Assembly (NCBI RefSeq): GCF_000208745.1
Contig: NC_030853.1
Span: forward strand, 2,677,187 to 2,741,186
From: Theobroma cacao
Taxonomy: Eukaryota; Streptophyta; Magnoliopsida; Malvales; Malvaceae
DNA: 64,000 nucleotides
Direction of reading: 5' to 3'
A program made the position numbers and the translations under genes. This document shows positions 32,669-44,341 of this stretch, in pieces. A model generated the notes under the pieces. That model ran no database searches. It was given only the letters and a program-made list of their open reading frames with translations, and was not told the DNA's origin. How positions within the stretch are numbered: the first letter of the stretch is position 1; each line of letters begins with the position of its first letter.

Positions 32669-34069
32669 AAAAGTAATTACTTCAAACTTATTACTATCAT
32701 ATTTTAACTAATTACCGTCTTATTAATTGAAGTCATATTTCCTAATAAAAAAAACCCTTTTCTTTTTTCGACATTCTCTAAACCCGACATACCATATAGT
32801 CAGAATATCCTCTCTCTCATAATATCTTCTCTCTATCTACAAATTCCTATTCCTCTTATAAAAATATTCTTTGGATAATTTTAAAATTTTAAAAACTGTA
32901 AAAGATGTGGGAAGAGAATCTATTATTGGTAATAAATAAAATTCAACACCATCAAATTTTCCTTATAGATTTTAGAAAAACGAAAAGCATCAGATTTCCC
33001 TTATAGATTATAAAGGAAGAGAATAGAAAGATTTAACTTTATTTTATAGATTTTAGGGAAAAGAAAAGTATCATATTTTCTTACAAATTTTAGAGAATAA
33101 AAGAGAAAGATTTGATTTTCTTTTATTGTGGAACAACATTGTGTATCTTTGCTAGTTTCAGTATTATAAATATTGTGTATCCTATATTTACTCTTCCTCT
33201 TCTTAAAATCGTTTATGGGTATTTTCGAATTTTTCTACACCAACTTTGAATCAAACAACAACGACTTCAATCAGTATGGAAAAATTGGATTAAGTACCTA
33301 TTTGGCTTGTCTTTTTTCAACTTATCTACCTCTTAAAAGCAGAAGTAAAGCCAAATAAAGATTTTGAGAAGCTCTTAACAAAAACAATTTTTTTAAAAAA
33401 CAAAATTAAAAAATAAATAGTTTCAATAAATGCTCTAGAGGGGACCTTTTTCTTTTTTCTTTTTTTTAAAAAGCACACCTCATTTTCTGGAGAATTTTCC
33501 TTTTTGTTTCAAAAATATTGTCATCTATTAAAAATAATTCTAACATTATCCATTTCCATTTTTATATGATTTGTTATTAATTAAAAATTTTATGTTATAT
33601 AAAAATACTTTTTATATTTCTAAATTATTATAAATAAATAAATAAATAAAATTAACTTTTTTTATTGTGAATAAAGAAAATTGTGATTAATAAAAAGTTA
33701 TTTATTAAATACCTTTTATGGTAATTTTAATCAAAATTAGAATTTATGTAAATTATTTTGTCAAACAGCTTATCTATAAGAAAAGAGTATATAAAAGTAA
33801 ATTTACCAAACATATTTAATTTAATTTTAAAAATTATTATTTTTTATAAGAGTTTCATAATAACCTTTAAGCTAAAAAAAACCTCAGCCAAATAAGCTCT
33901 AAGTTTTTTTTGTTAGGAAAGGTGACTTCGATTAAGAAAATGAAAATCAGTTAAGAAACGATAATAATCAATTTGAAACAATTAGTTTTTTTTAAATTTT
34001 TTATTTCAAATATCTAATCAATAATTTTTGGACATTTAAAAAGAAAAAAACTCAATACCGAATTAGTAA
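32669..34069. other. AT-rich intergenic DNA
   Basis: No gene is recognised. AT content is very high, with AAATA short tandem runs near 33630. Confidence 0.5.
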
Positions 34070-34322
34070 TTTTTGACATCACGTCATTTGCCACATGGCA
34101 TTAACGTCATTAAGATGACATGTTAACATGCCACATGGCAGGTAAACATGGTATTAAAAATTACTGTATCATTGATTAATAGAAATTAGTCAACAATTAA
34201 TGAGAAAAACTTATTTGATCCAAAATAAAAATTTAAGGATTTATTTGAACGCAGCAAAAAAAATGGGCTCATTTGACTTTTTTGATATAATTCGGGGACG
34301 TATTTGAGTATTTAGCCTATAA
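34070..34322. repeat. Right end of a dispersed MITE-like repeat
   Basis: On the minus strand it reads GGCTAAATACTCAAATACG then AATTATATCAAAAAAGTC, matching the sequence starting near 31668. The inner part has CCACATGGCA twice and a pair of ACGTCAT words. It could be half of a split copy or the far end of one larger element beginning at 31668. Confidence 0.5.
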
Positions 34323-35195
34323 TTTAATTCATTATAATTATTTGTAAAAGTCTTTAAAATTTTTATACCGTCTTCTCTCCCTTTACCTTATAAAATGAAT
34401 ATTTTCTTCGCAAATCAATTCTTGTAGCCATGCAAAAGTATTCTACTAACAACCAAAACAAAAGAGGTTAGTATTCTTTAAGTGTAATGACAAATTTCAA
34501 TGTTTATATTGTTTTCGGTATTTTAATAATTATGACAAGTGGAGCGGTCATGGCTTGTGATGTTGATCTAATCAAAATAAAAAAATTGTGAAACTAAGAT
34601 GACATTGTATTATGTTATTGAGGTTTTTGCTAGTATATTCATACTATAATTATTACTAATAATTGTTATTATGAACTTATAGGACTCGCTCAACTTTGTC
34701 ATAATGTATTAGTAAAGAAAACTCTTTAAAATCATCTATTTAAAAATAATGATATATCAATGATTTTATTAAGGACCGTTCAAGTATGAAATAAGTGTAC
34801 TCTAGTTAGCAAGAATGTTTCGCCCACTCCCTCTCAAAAGAAGGAGAAGGTTAATAATTTATTTTATTAATAAAAACTCTAAAGAAATAATAATTTCAAT
34901 ATTATTATTATTTAAATAAATACAAATCAATTTCATTATAATATTGAATTTGTTAATTTATGTCACGATAACCTGAAGTGAAATTTTAGTGTGAATATAA
35001 TTTTGGGTCAATGATAATTTTCTTAAATACAAAAAATATTTTAAAAATATATGTACATATTTTAACACTTTTATTTAAATCTTGATACAAAATTATGCCA
35101 AGCAAGTCTACACATTCCTTATTGGATTTGATGGTTGCTGGGCCTGCCTCTTTGCTTCCCATTCATTGTTAGTATGGAATAGTCAATTTAGGTTT
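34323..35195. other. AT-rich intergenic DNA
   Basis: No gene, RNA or repeat structure could be supported. Confidence 0.5.
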
Positions 35196-35316
35196 TGGGT
35201 GAGTATTGATATGAAATTTTTAAAAATTGAATTTATCTAATTATCATAAAATTATATGGGTTGGTTATTTTGGTGATAATCAATTTTAAATATTAAAACT
35301 TATATATTTATGTGTA

Positions 35317-35348
<32 letters not shown>

Positions 35349-35520
35349 ATGTTTAAAAAAATTGAGATTGATATGTATGATCGGTTTTTTTTTATAAATT
35401 TTCAATATTAAAAATCAATCAAACAAATTAAAAAAAATCAATACACATAACTAATATAAAACCAAAACCAAATTAATTGAAATTATTCAAATTCTTCTAT
35501 TAGATTGATTTTTGCTCAAC
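35196..35520. repeat. Small element with GGGTGAG-type inverted ends
   Basis: The left end is GGGTGAGTATTGATATG. The right end read on the minus strand is AAGGTTGAGCAAAAATCAAT. A TA microsatellite lies at 35327-35348. It is non-coding, about 320 bp, and fits a MITE of the same style as the decayed element at 25325. Confidence 0.45.
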
Positions 35521-35953
35521 CTTAATGTCAATAAAGTATAATCAGTTCATGCTCGAGGTCTTATTGTACTAGTTGTCTTCTTTAGAAATTTTTTTTTTTT
35601 GAATCCTTATAGTGAATTGTACTAAAAATGGAATGTGGGGAAAGAATTTTGCCATGAATTTCCAATTTAATCTAATGAGTAACTTTGATTCATTCATATT
35701 GTATTCATAAAATGCTGCTAATGAGCTTGTTTTTAGTTTTGGTTAGTAAAAACAATACAATTTCAAAGAAAGCTGGAAATAAATCTACACTTTGGGATAA
35801 AATACTAGTACTATCATACTAGTATTAGTACATTCATAATATATTAATTTATTCATAATGGCTTTCAGATCAATTTGAGTAAGAGTGATTCTGACCGAGA
35901 TTGATTAAATTCGTTGAAAATGTAAAATTATTTTTAAATAAAAAATTATAGGT

Positions 35954-36387
35954 ATAATATTACAAAAATTATAAATTATTTAAAAAATTTTAAATAAGAT
36001 TTTTTATTATATTTAGTTAAATTTCTATATTTTTATTTTAAGTTAAAAAACCGTTACAATTAAGAGTTGACTAATTGTCACTAGTCAAAACATCACTTGT
36101 CATTTTATATTCACAAATGTGACGTTGATATGGAGCGTAAAAAATCCATATGGTTATGTCATCATACCATATTATCATCTATAATGAAATGTTAACATAA
36201 CGTATCATTACCATACGATATAAAAATAACAAATGACATTTTGAATAATAATAATTAGTCAAATATTAATTCTAAGAGCTTATTTGGTCAAAAATAAAAA
36301 TAAATAAATTTGATTTGAATGTAATAAAAGAATAAAAACTTATTTAAATTTATTGAATAGTTTAAAGATTTTTTTTAGAGATTAAAT
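35954..36387. mobile_element. Dispersed MITE-like repeat, copy C
   Basis: The left end TAATATTACAAAAATTATAA and the right half ending TTTAAAGATTTTTTTTAGAG repeat the design of copies A and B. It includes CACTTGTCATTTTATATTCAC and, inverted, AACAAATGACATTTTG. The shared 20-base word with copy A marks it as the same family. Confidence 0.65.
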
Positions 36388-36470
36388 TGAAATTATAACC
36401 GTTGCTTGGTGAAAAACCAGCATTCTTTATTTTGGTTTAAAAGGATTTATTAAGAATGCACTGTCAACCA

Positions 36471-36542
36471 TCCGTTGTCGTCCAGCGGTTAGGATATCTG
36501 GCTTTCACCCAGGAGACCCGGGTTCGATTCCCGGCAACGGAA
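36471..36542 (+). tRNA. tRNA-Glu (anticodon UUC)
   Basis: The 72-base gene folds as a standard cloverleaf. The acceptor stem TCCGTTG pairs with CAACGGA and the discriminator base is A. The anticodon loop CTTTCAC carries TTC. The T-arm has GGTTCGATTCC, and the A-box-like D-arm is intact. The sequence closely resembles the common plant nuclear tRNA-Glu. A short T run follows at about 36549, fitting RNA polymerase III termination. No CCA is encoded, as expected for a nuclear gene. Confidence 0.95.
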
Positions 36543-36580
36543 AAATTCTTTTTCTTTTGATTTTGGAAAGTATAAAAAAG

Positions 36581-36630
36581 GGTTCCACTGGGAGTCAGAC
36601 CTAAGTCGATGGGTCCAAAGTCCAGACTTG
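36581..36630 (-). pseudogene. Decayed tRNA-Gln copy
   Basis: Read on the minus strand, CTGGACTTTGGACC and GACTCCCAGTGGAACC match the anticodon arm and 3' half of the intact tRNA-Gln at 36724-36795, with many transitions. The 5' quarter is missing. It cannot form the cloverleaf. Confidence 0.85.
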
Positions 36631-36667
36631 TCCGGCTTTCACCCAAGCTCGATTCTTGGCAACAGAA
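36631..36667 (+). pseudogene. Decayed tRNA-Glu copy
   Basis: TCCGGCTTTCACCCA matches the anticodon arm and TCGATTCTTGGCAACAG the 3' end of the intact tRNA-Glu at 36471. The 5' half and most of the variable and T-arm bases are deleted. It abuts the decayed tRNA-Gln. Confidence 0.85.
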
Positions 36668-36723
36668 AACATATTTGTTTTGGAAAGTAAAGAGTAAAGG
36701 GAAAAATGATTAGAGACAAGATA

Positions 36724-36795
36724 AGGTCCCACCGGGAGTCGAACCCAGGTCGCTGGATTCAAAGTCCAGAGTGCTAACCACTACACCATGGAACC
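36724..36795 (-). tRNA. tRNA-Gln (anticodon UUG)
   Basis: On the minus strand the gene starts GGTTCCATGGTGTAGTGG and ends GGTGGGACC plus discriminator T. The acceptor stem GGTTCCA pairs with TGGGACC (one G-T pair). The anticodon loop ACTTTGAA carries TTG. The T-arm reads GGTTCGACTCC. This is the usual plant nuclear tRNA-Gln form with no encoded CCA. Confidence 0.95.
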
Positions 36796-39422
36796 ATCTC
36801 TTCCTAGGCTTTCGTGTGTCATTTTCAGCTGTTTTATCTTATTGTGGATGAAATTATTGGACGAACCAACCTCCGGTCAAATTGGGAAGTTTTATTATAC
36901 TTGAGACATAAGTTTTTGGTAGAAGTTAATATCAACTTTTGATTATTTTAATCAAGTTGTTTTTGTCTTTTTGATGTTGGCATAAACGATAATAATAAAT
37001 TCTGTATTATATGCATTTATTCAATACGATCAAATGAATTTTTTAATTTTTATTTAAAATCAAACAAATCCCATATTAGTTGTTTTATTTTTTTTGTTCA
37101 TGTGACATATGATTGATCATTTTGAGTTTTGATTTTGCTATGTGGTGTGTTTACTAGTCATATCATATGTCAAGTTAATGAAAAATGTCAATTGAGATTA
37201 AATATGACGACGATTAATTTTTTATTAAAAATAAAAATTATTTTAATTCAAAATAAAAATTTAAAAACTCATTTTTCAAAACAAAATTTAAACCTTTCCT
37301 ATTTGAATGGAATTACAAGTTCATATAATCATATTCATAGAGATAAGTTAGCTTGCACCATCTCCTGTCCAATCTCATTTATTACTTCCTTTAAATTATA
37401 ATTTCCAAAATCTAAAGTAAGTTTGATAAAATTCTCAAGAAATTGATTTGATTTGCAAATTGGAAATGCATTTGCTTGTACTCAATGCCCTAAGAATGGT
37501 GCTCTTTAAATTAGGGAACAAGCAAGTGAATGGTCCACGTGATCCTGCATGAAGATCTTCATTCAACAACAATGCTTTCTCTTTTCATTTTTTTTTCTTT
37601 CAATTATAGCCAAATAATATTTTATTATTTACCAAATTCCCCCGAAATCTTTCATTTCTATCATGAATGTATTTTTTTTGTTCTCATGCCTTGTTGATGT
37701 CATGGTCTGTTCCATTAAACTAACTGGTTCATTCATTTGACAAATTTAATTAGTTTTATAAAACATGATTAAGATGTAATTTATATTTAAATATTTAATT
37801 TATTGATTAGTACATAAATTTTTTTAAATTAAAAAAATTATAATTTATAAATTAATTATGAGAAATTTGCAGTTAAAAGGCCCACTTGACTTTTGCAAAT
37901 TCCAATGTTAGTGGCGCTTGGCATCCATCATGGCTGTGAATTCCACGGGGAGGGTGCAATCATGGTTGCTGCATGAATATATTAAATATTGAATTATTGG
38001 TCCACTAATACTTGTACTTGAAAACCAAACTATTTTCACTTCCAAGGTTGAGTTCTTCCATCTCAATAATTTATAGCAAAATATACACTGCATGGGTGTG
38101 TAAATGATCGGTTCCGTTAATTCATTTAAAATTATTTTATAATTAAATTAATTAGATATTATCTAAAATTAAAAAATAAAATATTAATCCAATTAATTTA
38201 TTCTAATAACAAATTAGCTAATCCGATCGAAAATTGTTTGCTTTTATATAAATTTACGAGATTTACTCTTGATTTGAATTAAATACTGAATGTGTATTAA
38301 ATTAAGCCTTTTCACCTTTATTATATAGGTTTCTGTTTCACTAGTTTTGTAATTAATCGTTGTCGGTTGTTGTTCCAAATTAAGTGACCTCATGTGAGTT
38401 TGAAATACTAGCTAGTTAGATCATCATAAAGATCCATCAACCATATTGAACAAAAACCAAATTGGGAAAACATAGGATGCAGAAAAAAGAGTAATTTTCC
38501 ATAATTACTTGTATAGTTGACTATGAAATTAATTTTTCCTTCAAAAACAACATTGACAAGTACAAATTGCAACTATAATCAAATTATTTTTACTATATAT
38601 CATCTATTAAAAAATTGTTAAACAAATAAATTAAATAAACTACTATAAAATTAGATTAAACCCATAGGAATAAATTAAGACCTCTTCTTTAGAATCAAGA
38701 CCAAAGCATGTTGATGAGATGCTTGTCGAAAATTAAAATAAAACACAAATAATTTACTTATCAATCTCATAAATGTGATTAAAAGTAATTTATTTATTTT
38801 TTACTATTTTTGTGATTAATTCCAAAAATCAATTTTGTAAGAAGTAAAAGATTTCCCAATATCTCACTAACATACATATATTCATAAGTAAACTGGTAGG
38901 ATTATTATTTAAAAAAATTGTTTAGGAAATGTTGATCAAAATTTAATTACCATTAAGTGCTAACAAAGGTCAATAAAGTAAATTTGCATAGGGAACCGGG
39001 GCCGGCCCGGCCTCACGTCACCCAGATTGGTACTATTGGTTCACCCACCACTACCGGTCCGAGTCAGTCACTGGCCAATGAAAATTGGCCACGTCATCAT
39101 ATTCCTCACTGTAAAGCTCAGATACAGAGCATTCAATCAAGAATCTCTGTTAATCCAAAACACTGGAAAAAGGAACGAAAGAAAACCCACAGAAAACCCA
39201 ACGTCCCCTCCACTTTCTTTTAAAAATACCAAAAGCTCATGCCTTGTCGCCGACTCGTCCCCGACTCACCGGAACTCTATTAACTCGCCCGCCCCGACTC
39301 ATTCCACCCATGGCTTTCCATTTCACTACTTGAAGCTCTTTCCTCTTTTGTCAAAAGCTCAATTTTTTTTTACAGCAATTTTAGTTTTACTTTTTCTGAG
39401 AGTCAGAGAGTAAAAGAGAGAG
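36796..39422. other. Intergenic DNA and promoter of the DHHC gene
   Basis: Mostly AT-rich. A piece at about 37020-37290 resembles half of the dispersed MITE family. A GGGTGTG-start fragment lies at 38094-38240. From about 38990 GC content rises, with GGCCGGCCCGGCC, marking the promoter and leader of the downstream DHHC gene. No gene is seen. Confidence 0.5.
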
Positions 39423-42338
39423 ATGTATGTGGTGCCGCCACCTCAACGATCGGATCCGGGTTCTTCCGGCGGCGGGTCGGTTGATTTACGGGTTTACCAA
39501 ACTTGGAAAGGCAGCAATGTAAGCTTTTTTCCTGTTTTTTTTACTAGTTTTATCCTTTCCTCTTAAATATTTTTGGGTTTTGGATCTTATTTCTTTTTGT
39601 AGACTTCAAAACCCTTCATTGCCTTTCTCACTTTTTCTTTATATTTATATTAATAATTTTTATTACTAGTACTAATTAGAAAAAGACAACATTTTTATCC
39701 ATGGGTTTTTTCAAGACATAAAATTTATGTTTGTTTGTGTTCTGTTTTGCAGATATTTTTATTTCAAGGGAGGTTTATATTTGGGCCAGATGTAAGATCA
39801 TTAGGGCTGACTATTTTACTCATAGTAGCTCCAGTGTCCATTTTCTGTGTATTTGTTGCCGGGAAATTGATGGATGATTTTTCTCATCACTTGGGTATTT
39901 CAATCATGGTTGTTGCTGTTGCCTTCACTGTCTATGTAAGTTTCTTTGCAACTTCATGTTTGAATGTGTTGTTATGTTCCATTTCTTTGGAAATATTTTT
40001 TGTTGCCGAGGTGGGTTGAACTGGAAATTATCTTTCCTTTAAAGTTTTTTTTTTGGCATTTAGTTTTAATTCATAACTTTTACCATTGTGCCAGATGATT
40101 GGTTAGGTCTCCTTTTGTCATTAGTTAGATATATTGACTTAAGTTTGTAGTTTTTATGATCATACCATATATGGTCCTTCCTTTACAAAGAAAGTGGCGG
40201 AATTCTACCACATAAAGTAAATTAAAATTTGCAATCTCAGCTCGTGCTATTGGCTTGTCATTAAGGGATCCAAAATGCTCATCTGGTCTCTTTGTTTATA
40301 AACCATGCACTTTCAACCTAAGCAATGAGTTCTTGATGATGTTTGACTGTCTCAATTATTGATGCAAATCACATCACAATTGCCTGGAGTGTCAATTAGG
40401 CTGATTTTCGGGATGTCACCATGGATGTGGCTACCTTGTTTCGAAAGATCCCAATGGTGTCTTAAATGTCCAAAACAAAAAATTCCTCCAGGCTTTTACA
40501 AACTTTGTCACGCATTTGTTAGAGTTTTGGAGAATTCTATGTGATTTCCCTGAAACACATCTTGAAGCTTATAAATGTGTTTGTTTCTTCCTTTAGGATT
40601 TAGTTCTTCTACTGCTAACATCTGGAAGAGATCCTGGTATAATTCCACGCAATGCACACCCTCCAGAGCCAGAAGGTTTTGACGGGAATACAGATGTTGG
40701 GGCTGGCCAAACTCCACAGTTACGATTGCCTCGCATGAAAGAAGTGGAGGTCAACGGAGTTTCTGTGAAGATCAAGTATTGTGACACTTGCATGCTTTAT
40801 AGACCTCCTCGATGCTCACACTGTTCAATCTGCAATAACTGTGTCGAACGATTTGATCACCACTGTCCTTGGGTTGGGCAGTGTATTGGTCTGGTATGTC
40901 ATTATTTTTTTAGAATTATCTCCTTTTCTTGAACATCCAAAGAAGGATCCTCTCCTTCAAAAGGAAATAGAAAACATCACAACAAGAACCATCCATTTTG
41001 TGTCTGTGTTTTCATTTCCTTTATGCTGCATTATGTTAAGTAGTGTGTTTGGATTTCAGTATAACTAGTTGTGGGTGGGATGCAACAACTGGTGTTGAAC
41101 AGGATGATGACATGTTTTTTGCATATATTCCTATCCACTCTTATCCTTCTAGTGGAGGTCATAATTGTATGGCCAAAGCTCAAAGTGACATGTTAAACAT
41201 GCTTGTATTTACCTTGGAGAAACTCCTTGAGGAGAGGAGTCCTCCTGCTACTGAAACTTACTCATTCTAGTTATTTTGAGTTCAGTCATTGGGTGACAGA
41301 AATCAGCATGCTACAAAGCCTAAACCATTTAAGAACCTAAATTAGCAGATACATCTTTGTGGTTGTGAAAGTTTCAGATTAATATTGATTATACTTGTGG
41401 TGAATTCGACGTTTTTCTGATTTCTGCTTTCTCATACTGTGTACTAAACTCATGGTTATTTTATTATTGCGTGCAGCGAAATTATCGGTTCTTCTTCATG
41501 TTTGTCTTCTCAACAACCCTTCTCTGTATATATGTTTTTGCATTCTGTTGGGTCTACATTAGAAGGATCATGGCATCAGAGGAGACAACAATTTGGAGAG
41601 CCATGATTAAAACACCGGCTTCCATTGTTTTAATAGTTTACACTTTTATCTCAATGTGGTTTGTTGGTGGTTTGACCGCCTTCCATTTGTATCTGATCAG
41701 CACAAATCAGGTAAGATACTCATCTGATCTAATCATGTTGCAAAAAGTAGTCCATCCATGTGCTGTTACATTAGTTTAATTGTTACATGGTGTAACTATC
41801 CATGTGTCTGCTTCTGCAGACAACATATGAGAATTTCAGATACCGATATGATCGCCGAGCAAACCCCTATAACAAAGGAGTGGTTGAGAACTTTAAGGAG
41901 ATATTTTGCTCCAGCATTCCCTTATCCAAGAACAACTTTAGGGAAAAGGTTATGAGGGAACCTGCGTTACCAACACGACCTGGTGGTTTTATGAGTCCTA
42001 ATATGGGGAAGGCCGTGGATGACATAGAAATGGGTAGGAAGACAGTGTGGGGTGATATGGGGGCTGGCACTGATCATTGTGAAGGGCAACTCACACGTGA
42101 CCGTGTAAATGTTAAGGAGGGTGAATTGGGAGAATTATCTCCTGATATTAGAACAACAGTAGAGGACACAGGTGACCGTTCTGGTATACATCCAAGGCGA
42201 TCTAGTTGGGGTAGAAAAAGTGGAAGTTGGGAAATGTCACCTGAAGTTCTTGCTTTGGCAGCTAGAGTGGGAGAACCAAATCGTGCTGTTGGGAGTAGCA
42301 GCGGCGGCGGCTTGACAAGTGAGAACCGTCAGACATAA
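39423..42338 (+). CDS. DHHC-type protein S-acyltransferase (PAT)
   Basis: This enzyme transfers palmitate to cysteines of target proteins at endomembranes or the plasma membrane. Five exons join in frame with GT-AG borders: 39423-39518, 39753-39935, 40597-40893, 41477-41710 and 41820-42338, for 442 residues. Two membrane segments precede and two follow the Cys-rich domain. The domain reads [16 protein letters not shown], then [16 protein letters not shown], with the DHHC box at 180-183. After the last membrane segment come TTYENFR (the TTxE motif) and NPYNKG (a PaCCT-like motif). The C-terminal tail of about 140 residues is hydrophilic. The gene resembles Arabidopsis PATs 05-09, and its neighbours point to the At3g26935/At5g41060 pair. 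All catalytic residues are present. Confidence 0.95.
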
Positions 42339-43188
42339 CTTATGCTGTGATATTGACTGTAGAAAATGGGAAAAGGGTTTAATGTGGCGGGTATGATTGG
42401 GATTCTTGGGGTTTCATGCTAAGGTTCATCGACTTCCTCCTTGAGTCATGTGCATTATGGGAACATTTGTTTTTGGCAGGGTGTTTGAAAGTGTTGGCTT
42501 GGCCCTTGTGCTTTGATGAAAAAGAACTGGTTTCTTGTATGAGAGTGAGCTTTTTCCAGTTTTGATTTTGTATTTGTGGAATTAGTTAGTTTCTAATTGT
42601 ATTGACCTTTGTGGATTCATTTTAGTATCTTACAGTGCTGAGTTCAACTCTCTGAACTTTGCCGTGTTGCCAACAGGGAGATGGGCTGTCACTATGTTAA
42701 GTAAATTGGGTCAGCAAGCAGACTGGTCAGTCAAGTTCTGAGTTGGGCTTCTTTAAATCCTCAACCAGAACCAGAACCATAATTAATGTAACGATTACAT
42801 TCACGTATGATATAAGATATCATAATCATAAGTCAATACTGCTGAATGAATTCAAACTTGTCGTACCAACCCCGTTGGACTTGTCTTGTGTAACTAAATA
42901 GTGTATAGTTAGAAACATGTGAGTTGATGTTGGTAATGTGAGCTAAAAAGAGCAGTCAAATAAAAATCCCAAGTTTGAATTCTAAGATTGCAAGTCATGT
43001 ATAACACCCGACATCAGAATTAAAGGCATTTAGTTTCACTCTCCTGTTGTCACAGGGCATGAAGCATGGCCATGACCAAATGCGGTTCATAAACAGCTAA
43101 CATCATATCTGTCCCTCATCTATGAAACCTTGATATGTGTGTTTCTCCCTTTTTGTATACTCATTTGAAAAGATTAATTTTACAAGAG

Positions 43189-43226
<38 letters not shown>

Positions 43227-44341
43227 ATTTTCCTTTTACCCCCCTTTTCTTCCTTTCTCTGCCTCTCCTACCAAACATGGTGTGAAGCTTGAATGACTGA
43301 AAGCATTTCCTCTCCACTGCCTATTACAGAATCTCTTTCAAGTTTCCTATGGAAAATCACAAACACCACCCTCATCAGTGGCATTATGGTAACAAGAATC
43401 TGAATTAATGTGGACCTGGCAATACTGCTTTAGACTTAGTTTAGCTGCCATTAATGCATCTGAGATCAGCTTTTTATTTTGGTTTATTGGTTTTATCCAT
43501 TTGCCCTTTTGCATAAATAATTTCAGAATTCAATTTGTAAGGGCATTTGGTTTTCTACACAAGTAAAACGAGAAAGGGAGCCAGTTCCATTGCAAATGGC
43601 TAAGGTGATGCACCAGGCAAGGCCGAGGCAACAGTTAGTAAAATATCTAGGAGTGAAATTTAAAGAGGTAACTGTGCAGTCAACAAAAGGCTGGACCAGC
43701 ATCAAGGCAGTGTTATCTTGTGATAAATCTCATCTCAAGACTTACAATGTTCTGTTACAATCAGATAGAAAGCAGGGAGAGTTCTGTAATTTGGTTTTAC
43801 CTATACTAGGCTAAAATGTCAGGGCTCCATGCTAATACTATTATTATCAACTGGTTTTTGGATTCCTCATTGCTAGAAAACTGTGCTTGTTGGGAAAGTT
43901 CTGAGTTAAAAACTGTCATGCTATACTATTTTCCTATTGGGTAATTTTTTTTAAATAAAAAAAAACAGCTAGGTAGTATAGTAGACTAGTGGTAATTAAA
44001 ACTCAAGACCAAGGCTTCCAAGCCCAAGATGAGTCTTTCATTTTTAACATTTTTAACTCAACTCAGTGACCTTTGTATTTCTTCTTTACAGATTACATTA
44101 CCATCAGATGCTTTTTCCCTGAGAGATAAAACTCCCATACCAATGTTGGAGGGATAAATCAGGTGAAGTAGGTGAGTTCCCTGACTCTCTATAGTTTCTT
44201 CACTCGTTGGAGTTCATTTAGCTTCATTTTTTTCTTTTCATCAGGTCGGTTTCTCTTGGCCTTGAACCTCCTTCTAGCTTTCTAGGTGGAAGTTTCATCT
44301 ATATTTAATTGCTTAATTTATATCGGATTTTCATGGCAGAT
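42339..44341. other. DHHC 3' flank, GA microsatellite and 5' region of the DRB gene
   Basis: About 300 bases after the stop should be the 3' UTR of the DHHC gene. A GA repeat of about 32 bases lies at 43192-43223, followed by pyrimidine-rich sequence. A splice acceptor (CATGGCAG) ends at 44339, two bases before the DRB start codon, so the DRB transcript has a 5' UTR intron. No other gene is seen. Confidence 0.55.

Noticed and set aside
44309..44341. Upstream Met as the DRB start
   Set aside because: It lies before a splice acceptor. The family start MxKNQLQELAQRS is at 44342.
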